DNA of 34,039 bases from assembly GCA_003635255.1 (NCBI GenBank), contig PYJC01000078.1:1-34039 (forward strand), written 5' to 3'. The position numbers were made by a program, and so were the translations under genes. Positions within the stretch are counted from its first letter, which is position 1, and each line of letters starts with the position of its first letter. Shown here one piece after another: positions 26,592 to 33,326 of the stretch. The notes beneath the pieces were generated by a model. It did not search any database. It was not told the DNA's origin and was given only the letters and a program-made list of their open reading frames with translations. This DNA comes from Candidatus Poribacteria bacterium (GTDB lineage: Bacteria > Poribacteria > WGA-4E > WGA-3G).

Positions 26592-26664
26592 CGCAGTGTA
26601 GAGAAATTGGTATCTCGCGTGGTTCATATCCACGAGATTGGGGGTTCGAGTCCTCCCGCTGCCA
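26592..26664 (+). tRNA. tRNA with CAU anticodon (Met/fMet/Ile2 type), atypical
   Basis: A full 73-base cloverleaf can be drawn. The acceptor is 26592-26598 with 26657-26663, T8-A9 follow, and the D stem GAGA/TCTC encloses an 8-base loop with G18-G19. The anticodon stem CGTGG/CCACG holds loop TTCATAT (anticodon CAT at 26625-26627). The variable loop is AGATT, and the T stem GGGGG/CCTCC has loop TTCGAGT. A15-T48 can form the Levitt pair. Two features recall initiator tRNA: position 1 (C) cannot pair with position 72 (C), and the D stem has A11-U24. However the three G-C pairs of initiator anticodon stems are not complete (position 29 is T). CCA is not encoded. It may be a divergent initiator, an elongator Met or Ile2 tRNA, or a decaying copy. 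Confidence 0.65.
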
Positions 26665-26731
26665 TCGCTACCTGATATCCTATACATGAAAGTCCTCCAA
26701 TGCTTACATGCTTGATTTGTCAGGTAGCGAT
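26664..26731. repeat. 12-bp perfect inverted repeat immediately after the tRNA
   Basis: ATCGCTACCTGA (26664-26675) and TCAGGTAGCGAT (26720-26731) are exact reverse complements separated by 44 bases. The left arm begins on the discriminator base of the tRNA. Possible roles are a 3' processing or termination structure, or the remnant of an integration site, as tRNA 3' ends are common targets. The rest of the gap to 26928 (about 200 bases) shows no gene. Confidence 0.7.
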
Positions 26732-26928
26732 TCTCTTACTTTAGTAGATTGACAAGTGCGTTGAAAACCGCCCACAGTCAATTTAGTGATTTTCACAGTA
26801 TTTTGTGGCAGCGTTTTTACAAATGTTGAAGAAACACCCTAACCAGAACCTTCTACGCTGTTGGTTATTGTTGGATACACGTTTCTGCCAGCGATTGTCG
26901 TGAATTTTAAAAAAAAGAGGTAGTATTC

Positions 26929-27915
26929 ATGCAGAGACACATTTCACTGATTGCGAAACAACTTGTCGGAGACTTTCTAAGGCGGTTTCTACTAAGTGCA
27001 ATGCTATTGCTTAGTTTAATTATGCCAGTATTTTCTTTTCAGCCTTCCGGTGGTGTTTTAGTGCTGGATGGTGAGGATGACTATGCGATCCTCCCGCTTG
27101 CGGAACACGGATATATTATCCCAAGAAATACCAATGAATTTACTGTTGAGGTGTGGTTTTATCCAAAATCTGAACCGGAACCGTTGGAGGCAAATATTAT
27201 TCTGAGTCAGCAAGCTGCTTTCGGGTTAAAGACAGATGATAAGTGTAGGGGTAGGGTCCGTAAGAAGAATGAAGTTTGTTCCTATGGCTTAGCATATCTT
27301 GAAACGGGAGACGTGAGAGGTGTCACAGGCATTAATGCTGTCATCAAGAAGGATCAATGGAACTACCTGGCAGTCATTTTCAAGGACACCACGTTTCATT
27401 TGGCGTACAACGATCAAATTGTTCGAGGGGAGCGTGGCTTTATGACCGCAGCGGTTGCGGAGCTGCCTCTCCCTAAAGCAGTTAGAGATTTCTTCGTAGG
27501 TGGATATGCTGAAGATTGGTTGATAGTCAAGGATGGTCAACTGTTATCCCGAAAGACGTATTTTCATGGCGAAATTGATGCAATACGGTTTTCAAATATC
27601 GCTCGGTATGATTTGCCTGCCAAGCCGGGGTTCTCGCCGTTTGATCCGCCGCAGCGTTTTTTTGCGGATGCACACACGTTAGCCCTCTGGGATTTCAATG
27701 ACAAGGAAGGGGGAACTCGCTTTGAAGATACGTCGGGGAATGGGAAGACGTTAACCGGCATGAATGGTGCTGCTACGGTTGGAGGGACAGGTGTCAATCT
27801 GAATCGTAATCCTGAAGGTGAAGATGAACTTGAAATTCGTCAAGGTGAAGATGAACTTGAAATCCGTCCGGGTATCTCTTTGGCAACAACATGGGGCGGA
27901 ATTAAATCAAAATAG
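26929..27915 (+). CDS. Exported LamG-domain protein 4 with TTWG-type tail
   Basis: A 328-residue paralogue of LamG 1 and 2, with an N-terminal extension (MQRHISLIAKQLVGDFLRR) before the hydrophobic signal region that ends in PVFS. It has GGVLVLDGEDDYAILP, NEFTVEVWFYPK, KKDQWNYLAVIF, GEIDAIRFSNIARYD and LALWDFNDKEGGTRFEDTSGNG. The paired cysteines (DKCRG, EVCSYG) are present. Before the tail there is a 27-bp tandem duplication, and the tail IRPGISLATTWGGIKSK carries Trp322. AAGAGGT lies upstream of the ATG. It is separated from the other cluster members by the tRNA and about 360 bases, so it may have its own promoter. A strong terminator follows at 28001-28030. Confidence 0.88.
   Translation: MQRHISLIAKQLVGDFLRRFLLSAMLLLSLIMPVFSFQPSGGVLVLDGEDDYAILPLAEHGYIIPRNTNEFTVEVWFYPKSEPEPLEANIILSQQAAFGLKTDDKCRGRVRKKNEVCSYGLAYLETGDVRGVTGINAVIKKDQWNYLAVIFKDTTFHLAYNDQIVRGERGFMTAAVAELPLPKAVRDFFVGGYAEDWLIVKDGQLLSRKTYFHGEIDAIRFSNIARYDLPAKPGFSPFDPPQRFFADAHTLALWDFNDKEGGTRFEDTSGNGKTLTGMNGAATVGGTGVNLNRNPEGEDELEIRQGEDELEIRPGISLATTWGGIKSK
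27817..27870 (+). repeat. 27-bp tandem duplication in the linker before the LamG 4 tail
   Basis: Two adjacent 27-bp units (27817-27843 and 27844-27870) differ at three bases and encode the nine-residue units GEDELEIRQ and GEDELEIRP. The frame is kept. The duplication lengthens the acidic linker but leaves the terminal motif unchanged. Confidence 0.9.
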
Positions 27916-28000
27916 ATCTTCCGTATGCATGTATATTGATTGCGTATCTATATGCAGCTTAGGAATTTAATCGGATAATACTCAGTTTTCTTGTAATGTC

Positions 28001-28030
28001 GGGTGCGGTGAAAACCGCACCCATATTTTT
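28001..28030 (+). terminator. Intrinsic terminator after LamG 4
   Basis: GGGTGCGGT (28001-28009), tetraloop GAAA, ACCGCACCC (28014-28022): a perfect 9-bp GC-rich stem, followed by ATA and five T residues at 28026-28030. It ends the exported-protein cluster. The following sequence up to 28293 carries no gene. Confidence 0.8.
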
Positions 28031-28192
28031 GTCTCAGCGTGGTAAAGTACAACTTTTTTGCTGCACCCTAACTCGGAAAAATTAGCACACTTTCTTTTTT
28101 CCAAATTTCAAGGACACGATTCTTCTCTTGATGTTTTCTTTAGATCAAGTTTGAAAGAAAAGTGAAAAAATCTCAACTTTCAGCGAGGTGTA

Positions 28193-28201
28193 TGGTATTA
28201 T
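28193..28201 (+). promoter_or_regulatory. Extended -10 promoter for the serine hydrolase gene
   Basis: TG-G-TATTAT (28193-28201) resembles the extended -10 element at 18697-18705. The -35 position has only TCAACT (28173-28178), three of six consensus bases. The start codon at 28294 is about 92 bases downstream. Confidence 0.5.
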
Positions 28202-28293
28202 AGATTGTATTCACGATTAAACCCAACTACAGGCTAAATCCATACGAGGCACTGCGGAAATAACCTCAAAACCGCTGACTAAGAGGAATGGCT

Positions 28294-29655
28294 ATGACAA
28301 CCCACGAGACGCTCGAAGCAAAAGTTGATCAACTGTTTACAGAATGGAACAAACCAGATTCCCCCGGTGCCGCTATAGCGGTTACCAGAGACGGTGAAGT
28401 CATCTATACACAAGGATATGGGACAGCGAATCTGGAATACGACATCCCGATTACACCAGCGACCATTTTCGATATTGCTTCAGTGTCCAAGCAATTCGCG
28501 ACGTTTGCTATCGCTACATTAGCACACGATGGAAAACTTTCGTTAGATGATGATATACGAATGCACCTCCCCGATGTCCCGGATTTCGGTAGCACAATCA
28601 CTATTCGACATCTCCTGCACCATACCAGCGGATTACGGGATTGGGTCCAGTCCCTTGTCATCGCGGGAGTCGCAATGGAAGATGTGATTTCATTCAAACA
28701 CATCTTGAAAATGGCACGGCATCAGAAGGCACTCAATTTTGAACCAGGGGCGGCGTATCTATACAGCAATACGGGTTACAATCTACTTGCAGAAATCGTC
28801 GAAAGGGTGACGGATAATTCGTTCCGCGAATGGACCGATACAAATATTTTCAAACCGCTCGCGATGACGAACTCCCACTTCCACGATGACCATCAAATGA
28901 TTCTGAAGAACCGAGCATATTCGTATCAAGCCGTTGAAAATGGTGGGTTTAAGCATGCTGTTAACAACACAACGGCCCTCGGCTCAAGTTCTCTCTATTC
29001 GACAGTGGAAGACCTCGCGAAGTGGATTCTGAATTTTGACGATACACAGATCGGCGAACAGACAGTGATTGACCAGATGCATCAGCGCGGTGTCCTAAAC
29101 AACGGGGAACAAATTAGTTACGCTTTAGGTTTGAGCATCGGTGAATATAGAGGTTTGAAAACAGTCGGTCATAGCGGATCATGGCGCGGGTTTCGGAGTC
29201 ATCTTATCCGTTTTCCAGAACGGAAATTTGGTGTTGTTATCTTATGCAATTTGGACACCTTTAACCCGCTCCGTCTAACCGAAAAGATCGCGGACCTCTA
29301 TCTCGCCGATATCCTCGCGCCTATAGAAGCATCCGAGCCAGAAAAAGCAGCAGTGTCTACTGAGGACACCAAATCTGAACCGCTGACACCGGAACAGTTG
29401 ACAGAATTTATTGGGAACTATTACACCGAAGAACTTGATACGACTTATACGATTGCCGTGAGCGAAAATGAGCTTGTGGCACAACATATACGGCACGATG
29501 ACATATTGCTGACCTACGCCGGTAATCATTTTATTGGGAACACATGGTTTTTTCCAGAAATTCACTTCACGCGAGATGACACGGGAAACGTTATCGGATT
29601 TAGACTGACAGGTGGACGCGTCAGAAATCTGCACTTTGAGAAAAAGACACGTTAA
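28294..29655 (+). CDS. Beta-lactamase-family (SxxK) serine hydrolase with C-terminal lipocalin-like domain
   Basis: A 453-residue member of the class C beta-lactamase/PBP4*/EstB group. The three active-site motifs are present: Ser63-x-x-Lys66 in IASVSKQF, Tyr157-Ser-Asn159 in YLYSNTGYN, and His293-Ser-Gly in VGHSGSWRG. From about residue 360 there is a beta-rich tail of about 90 residues (LTEFIGNYYTEELDTTYTIAV... RLTGGRVRNLHFEKK) resembling the lipocalin-like domain found behind such hydrolases. No signal peptide is visible, so it is probably cytoplasmic and more likely an esterase or peptidase than a resistance enzyme. I take the ATG at 28294, six bases after AGAGGA; the ATG at 28288 overlaps that site. 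Confidence 0.9.
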   Translation: MTTHETLEAKVDQLFTEWNKPDSPGAAIAVTRDGEVIYTQGYGTANLEYDIPITPATIFDIASVSKQFATFAIATLAHDGKLSLDDDIRMHLPDVPDFGSTITIRHLLHHTSGLRDWVQSLVIAGVAMEDVISFKHILKMARHQKALNFEPGAAYLYSNTGYNLLAEIVERVTDNSFREWTDTNIFKPLAMTNSHFHDDHQMILKNRAYSYQAVENGGFKHAVNNTTALGSSSLYSTVEDLAKWILNFDDTQIGEQTVIDQMHQRGVLNNGEQISYALGLSIGEYRGLKTVGHSGSWRGFRSHLIRFPERKFGVVILCNLDTFNPLRLTEKIADLYLADILAPIEASEPEKAAVSTEDTKSEPLTPEQLTEFIGNYYTEELDTTYTIAVSENELVAQHIRHDDILLTYAGNHFIGNTWFFPEIHFTRDDTGNVIGFRLTGGRVRNLHFEKKTR

Positions 29656-29735
29656 GCACCAGTTTCAGATTGTCTGAATGCACCTCAGCATTTGGACGAG
29701 TACGCCCCAAGTCACGGATTACGCGAATTCTAAGG

Positions 29736-29764
29736 TTGACGGTTCATAAAATTCATGGTATACT
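29736..29764 (+). promoter_or_regulatory. Sigma-70-type promoter upstream of the HEPN-like gene
   Basis: TTGACG (29736-29741), 17-base spacer, TATACT (29759-29764), with TG at the extended -10 position (29756-29757). The start codon at 29828 is 63 bases downstream. The 172-base gap after the serine hydrolase otherwise holds no gene. Confidence 0.7.
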
Positions 29765-29827
29765 TATCGAGATGGTTGCCCATCAACCCCGTCCCAAATC
29801 GTAACATGTTCTTGGGAGATAACTAAA

Positions 29828-30658
29828 ATGAATCAGAAATTTGAGAAAAGTCAAAAACTGGAAAAGTGGCTCAGGTGGATGGATGCAATTCACAACGAGG
29901 TTTTAGCACTTGTTGCGGATGCAAACATCTTCTGGGAAGTTCAAGACCTCATCCGTGAAAATCCACGTATCCAAAAGCCTAATGCTTTCTATAGCTACCT
30001 CGCGAGAACTTACCTTTCTCATGCGTTAGTTGGGCTCCGTCGGCAAACGAAATTGCAGAAGGATAGCATATCTTTTGTAAGATTGCTTGACGAAATTGCC
30101 AAAAACCCTGAAGAACTCTCCCGTAGCTACTTCAATTCCTGCCACCCCCATTCCAATGGACCCGACTTGGATCAAGTAGTGGGTAAGGCAAATCTTGAAG
30201 CAGTGGGGATTGCTGATGCATCCCAACTGAAGGCAATCATAAAGATGGATGACTTCGCGCAATATGCAGATGCAAGTGGGATGTACGTTTGTCCACAGAT
30301 GGTAAAAGATGATCAGGCGCGACTTGAATCCGCAGTAAAAACATACGAAGAGTTTGCTGATAAACGGATTGCACACTGGGATAAGCGTGAGCCAAAAGTT
30401 GTACCCACCTTCGGGGAGCTAGATGACTGCATTAAATTGTTAGACCAAACGTATGTGAAGTACCATTTTCTGTTTCATGCTGAATCAATAGATACCTTGA
30501 TGCCAACCTATCAGTACGAGTGGAAAAGTATTTTCTGTGAGCCTTGGTTAAAGGTTGGCTTCGGGAGTGCCAAAGGACTTATTCACGTCAGTGAGGATTT
30601 TGACGATGAACTTCCAGATTTCAAAGAGTATACGGATTCACCATCGAGATCCGTTTGA
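29828..30658 (+). CDS. Helical protein of unknown function, possibly HEPN/AbiU2-like
   Basis: A 276-residue soluble protein with no signal peptide. The predicted content is mostly helical (MDAIHNEVLALVADANIFWEVQDLI, FYSYLARTYLSHALVGLRRQTK, SISFVRLLDEIAKN). The stretch FADKRIAHWDKRE resembles the conserved basic-His segment of HEPN_AbiU2-type proteins, where Arg and His support RNA cleavage, but the typical R-x4-6-H spacing is not clear, so I keep this as a suggestion. Its end overlaps the broken PIN-toxin remnant downstream. The neighbourhood (PIN remnant, orphan PD-(D/E)xK nuclease) supports a defence or toxin-antitoxin role only by association. Confidence 0.7.
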   Translation: MNQKFEKSQKLEKWLRWMDAIHNEVLALVADANIFWEVQDLIRENPRIQKPNAFYSYLARTYLSHALVGLRRQTKLQKDSISFVRLLDEIAKNPEELSRSYFNSCHPHSNGPDLDQVVGKANLEAVGIADASQLKAIIKMDDFAQYADASGMYVCPQMVKDDQARLESAVKTYEEFADKRIAHWDKREPKVVPTFGELDDCIKLLDQTYVKYHFLFHAESIDTLMPTYQYEWKSIFCEPWLKVGFGSAKGLIHVSEDFDDELPDFKEYTDSPSRSV

Positions 30659-30752
30659 CCGATTGATAATCGCTCAAGCACTCGTTGAAGGACTTCCAGT
30701 AATTGGTGCAGATATAGTCTTTGATGCTTATGGGATAAACAGAGAATGGTGA
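30636..30752 (+). pseudogene. 3' remnant of a PIN-domain (VapC-like) toxin gene
   Basis: About 38 codons encode IHHRDPFDRLIIAQALVEG, followed by LPVIGADIVFDAYGINREW and a stop. This is a near-perfect match to the C-terminal end of the PIN-domain toxins of the VapC/COG3744 type, including the DPFDR Asp and the ADxxF Asp of the active site. The N-terminal ~90 residues with the first acidic residues are absent. The reading frame upstream belongs to the tail of the preceding gene in another frame. It is therefore a truncated toxin with no visible antitoxin. Confidence 0.75.
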
Positions 30753-30781
30753 ATCCAATGGGTGTCGTCTCAGCATTTTTC

Positions 30782-30809
30782 TTGACATCTAGATAAAATT
30801 TCGTATAAT
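30782..30809 (+). promoter_or_regulatory. Consensus sigma-70 promoter for the HsdR-N-like gene
   Basis: TTGACA (30782-30787), 16-base spacer, TATAAT (30804-30809). Both hexamers are perfect. The start codon at 30905 lies about 95 bases downstream. Confidence 0.8.
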
Positions 30810-30904
30810 AGAAAAACTAAACTTATTAGCCTGTGGAATGGTTTTCGGTAAATCCACCGCACTTGAATTTTTCGTTGGAATTGAAAGGAAAGATTTGTTA
30901 AGCA

Positions 30905-31945
30905 ATGACACTTAAGGAACACATTGACGACATACGTGAGGGTTTAAAAACGAATCGCTACCCAAATGAGGCAGCAGTTTCTCAAGGTATTGTGCTGCGG
31001 TTACTCGGTGCCTTGGATTGGCCTACGTACGACACACAAATTGTGATCCCTGAATACGGAGTGGAAGGAACGAGAGTAGACTTTGCCCTATGCCATCCGT
31101 CATCAAAACCGCGCGTCTTCATTGAGGCAAAGCAAGTTGGGAATATTAAAGGGGCAGAAGAACAATTGTTTGGATACGATTCTCGCGTTAGGGTGCCAAT
31201 CGCGGTACTTACCGATGGTCGGGAATGGCAATTTTTTCACCCAACGGGAGAAGGTACATGGGCAGAACGTAAGGTCTGTGAGTTGGATATCATCACAAGA
31301 GATAGTGGGGAAAATGCCGAGAAGCTTAACAGATATCTGAATTACGAATCAATACGCACAGGTGAAACTGTTGAAGCAATCAAGGCAGACTATGAGGAGG
31401 TCGTTCAACAAAGACAAGTTGCAACACGGTTACCAGAGGCGTGGAATAAATTATTGGAAGAAGCAGATGAGTTTTTGCTACATGCCATAGCAGAAAAAAC
31501 CGAAGACTTGTGTGACTATAGACCTACAGATGAGCAGGTATTAGCTTTTCTGAAAAGCCTAGAGATAAGGAAAATTAGCCCGGAAAGTACCCATCCGCCA
31601 ACTATTTCGCCTGCACAACCAACACTACGCCGCGAACCTCGGACGCGTAATGCCCGGCAGACACGTTTACGTGTTACTATGCCCAATGGAACCGTGATTG
31701 AGCACCCCAAAGCAATAGATACCTGGATTGAAGTAATTCTGGAACTTGGACCAGATCGAGTCTTGGAAGTTGGCGAGGGGCAGATTATATCGACCTCTCC
31801 GAATTTTCGAGACGGCAGACCCGAAGAGCAGCATGGTCAGTATTACATAGCAAAAGATTACAGCACAAAGGATAAAAAGAGGTTACTTGATAGGATTGCT
31901 GACAGTCTTGGTGTCCCACTGAAAATAGAAATAGTTGATAAATAA
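30905..31945 (+). CDS. Orphan type I restriction HsdR N-terminal-like PD-(D/E)xK nuclease
   Basis: A 346-residue protein with an N-terminal nuclease core like that of HsdR (HSDR_N). It shows Glu22 in NEAAV, Asp59 in GTRVDFAL, and Glu74-x-Lys76 in VFIEAKQVG, followed by EEQLFGYDSRVRVPIAVLTDGREWQFF (read as EEQLFGYDSR and VPIAVLTDGREWQFF). This is the standard GxD, ExK layout of the family. There is no helicase domain, and no HsdM or HsdS gene is nearby. A middle linker with PTISPAQPTLRREPRTR leads to a C-terminal domain (about 250-346) with RLRVTMPNGTVIEHPKAIDTW, a segment that I recall from other stand-alone HsdR-N proteins. The Shine-Dalgarno site is weak, but a consensus promoter precedes the gene. 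Role likely in DNA recognition or defence, unproven. Confidence 0.85.
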   Translation: MTLKEHIDDIREGLKTNRYPNEAAVSQGIVLRLLGALDWPTYDTQIVIPEYGVEGTRVDFALCHPSSKPRVFIEAKQVGNIKGAEEQLFGYDSRVRVPIAVLTDGREWQFFHPTGEGTWAERKVCELDIITRDSGENAEKLNRYLNYESIRTGETVEAIKADYEEVVQQRQVATRLPEAWNKLLEEADEFLLHAIAEKTEDLCDYRPTDEQVLAFLKSLEIRKISPESTHPPTISPAQPTLRREPRTRNARQTRLRVTMPNGTVIEHPKAIDTWIEVILELGPDRVLEVGEGQIISTSPNFRDGRPEEQHGQYYIAKDYSTKDKKRLLDRIADSLGVPLKIEIVDK

Positions 31946-31980
31946 TGAAATTGTCTAGGATTTTATAGGACGCAATGATA

Positions 31981-33054
31981 ATGAAAACAGAAACACTCGA
32001 ATACCAAAAACCATCAGTCATCGACTGCGATATTCATAACACACTCGCTTCCGAGACGGTGTTGTATCCATATCTCTCCCAACGTTGGCGCAAGCATCAT
32101 AATATGGTCGGCACAACTGACCGCGTCGGGGCATACATTCCACGCGCCCACCCCTTCGGTGCCAGATATGACGCGTGGACTCCCTCCGGACATAGACCGG
32201 GTTCTGATCTCGACTTCCTACGCGAGCAGCTACTGGATGCATTCAACATCGAATACGGTGTTCTTAATTGCTTGACACCTGTCTGTGAGATGCCGAATCT
32301 TGCTTATGCCGCAGCGTGGGCAAGTGCCGTGAACGATTGGCAAATCGAAGAATGGCTCGAAAAAGAACCGAGACTCCGTGCTTCTATGATTGTAGCATGC
32401 GATGACGCAGAATTCACCACGGCTGAGATTAACCGACTCGCAGCACATCCGGGGTTTATACAAATCTTACTGCTCGCACGCACGATGGAACCCTTGGGAC
32501 GACGAAAGTATTGGAAGATGTACGAGGCAGCCGTGGCGCACGACCTACCGATCGGCATTCACTTCACCGGTGTCGGCGTAGGACCGATTACCGCTGTCGG
32601 TAGACCCTCACACTATATCGAAGATCACGCGGGGATGACGCAGGCGTTCCAGACACAGGTAACCAGCCTCGTCTGTGAGGGAGTCTTTGAAGAATTCCCG
32701 ACACTTAAGGTCGTTCTGATTGAAGGTGGATTCGCTTGGCTACCGCCGTTGATGTGGCGACTCGACCGTGCGTGGAAAAAGTTGCATGATGAGGTGCCAG
32801 CGTTGAAAAAGTTGCCGTCTGAATATATCCGAGAACACTTCTGGATTACCACACAACCCATCGAAGAACCTCCGAAACAAGAATACTTCGATCAACTCCT
32901 CGCGCAGCTCAACTTAGATGATAAGTTAATGTTCGCGACGGACTATCCACATTGGGATTTCGATTCCCCCGATCAGGCACTCCCCAAAAACCTTGAACCG
33001 ACACTGAAACGCAAGATCATGGCAGAAAATGCGCGTGCCTTCTATAGGCTTTAA
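31981..33054 (+). CDS. Amidohydrolase 2-family metal-dependent hydrolase (paralogue B)
   Basis: A 357-residue paralogue of the protein at 16475-17560. Metal ligands are seen in VIDCDIHN (Asp17, His19), IGIHFTG and FATDYPHWDFD. Shared blocks include ASAVNDWQIEEWL, HAGMTQAFQTQVTSLVCEGVFEEFP (read in two parts), LMWRLDRAW, LPSEYIREHF and AENARAFYRL. It lacks the first copy's cysteine-rich loop (WCDYCEESG). I prefer ATG 31981 because the paralogue also starts MKTE; ATG 31975 is two codons upstream and equally in reach of AGGA at 31967-31970. The reaction is unknown. It converges with a PhyH gene across a repeat array. Confidence 0.9.
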   Translation: MKTETLEYQKPSVIDCDIHNTLASETVLYPYLSQRWRKHHNMVGTTDRVGAYIPRAHPFGARYDAWTPSGHRPGSDLDFLREQLLDAFNIEYGVLNCLTPVCEMPNLAYAAAWASAVNDWQIEEWLEKEPRLRASMIVACDDAEFTTAEINRLAAHPGFIQILLLARTMEPLGRRKYWKMYEAAVAHDLPIGIHFTGVGVGPITAVGRPSHYIEDHAGMTQAFQTQVTSLVCEGVFEEFPTLKVVLIEGGFAWLPPLMWRLDRAWKKLHDEVPALKKLPSEYIREHFWITTQPIEEPPKQEYFDQLLAQLNLDDKLMFATDYPHWDFDSPDQALPKNLEPTLKRKIMAENARAFYRL

Positions 33055-33089
33055 GAATGGAAAGTGAATTAGTGTTCTGTCAATCTGAA

Positions 33090-33269
33090 GTTGTGTTTCA
33101 AATATCGCGAGCTCAGCTCGCTCCTACAAGAAGGGTTGTGTTTCAAATATCGCGAGCACAGCTCGCTCCTACAAAAAGAGTTGTGTTTCAAATATCGCGA
33201 GCTCAGCTCGCTCCTACAAGAAGAGTTGTGTTTCAAATATCGCGAGCACAGCTCGCTCCTACAAGAAGA
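33090..33269. repeat. Four 45-bp tandem repeats with REP-like hairpins
   Basis: Units start at 33090, 33135, 33180 and 33225. Each contains GCGAGC, a 3-base loop and GCTCGC. The loop alternates TCA, ACA, TCA, ACA, so the array probably arose by doubling a 90-bp dimer. On the minus strand each unit reads GTAGGAGCGAGC...GCTCGCGA, the same layout as REP elements described in Pseudomonas. It lies between converging genes and could act as a bidirectional terminator or mRNA 3' stabiliser. The unit length is a multiple of three, which creates an open frame that is not a real gene. Confidence 0.85.
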
Positions 33270-33326
33270 ACCGTTGTCGCGAACAAACGAACCCGCTTAG
33301 GTAAAAATTTGAAACTGGACATAGCA

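Noticed and set aside
26592..26664. Dismissing the CAU tRNA-like sequence as chance
   Set aside because: All stems, loop lengths and conserved tertiary positions are met except pair 1-72, so I kept it as a tRNA with reduced confidence.
26379..26687. Minus-strand frame of 102 codons over the LamG 3 end and the tRNA
   Set aside because: It is antisense to a LamG gene and to the tRNA cloverleaf, without domain support.
30555..30752. 65-codon frame as an intact small gene
   Set aside because: Only its last 38 codons resemble a PIN domain. The first part lies in the coding end of the preceding gene in another frame, so it is a truncated remnant.
33090..33269. CRISPR-like array
   Set aside because: The 45-bp units are directly adjacent without unique spacers, and no cas genes are present.
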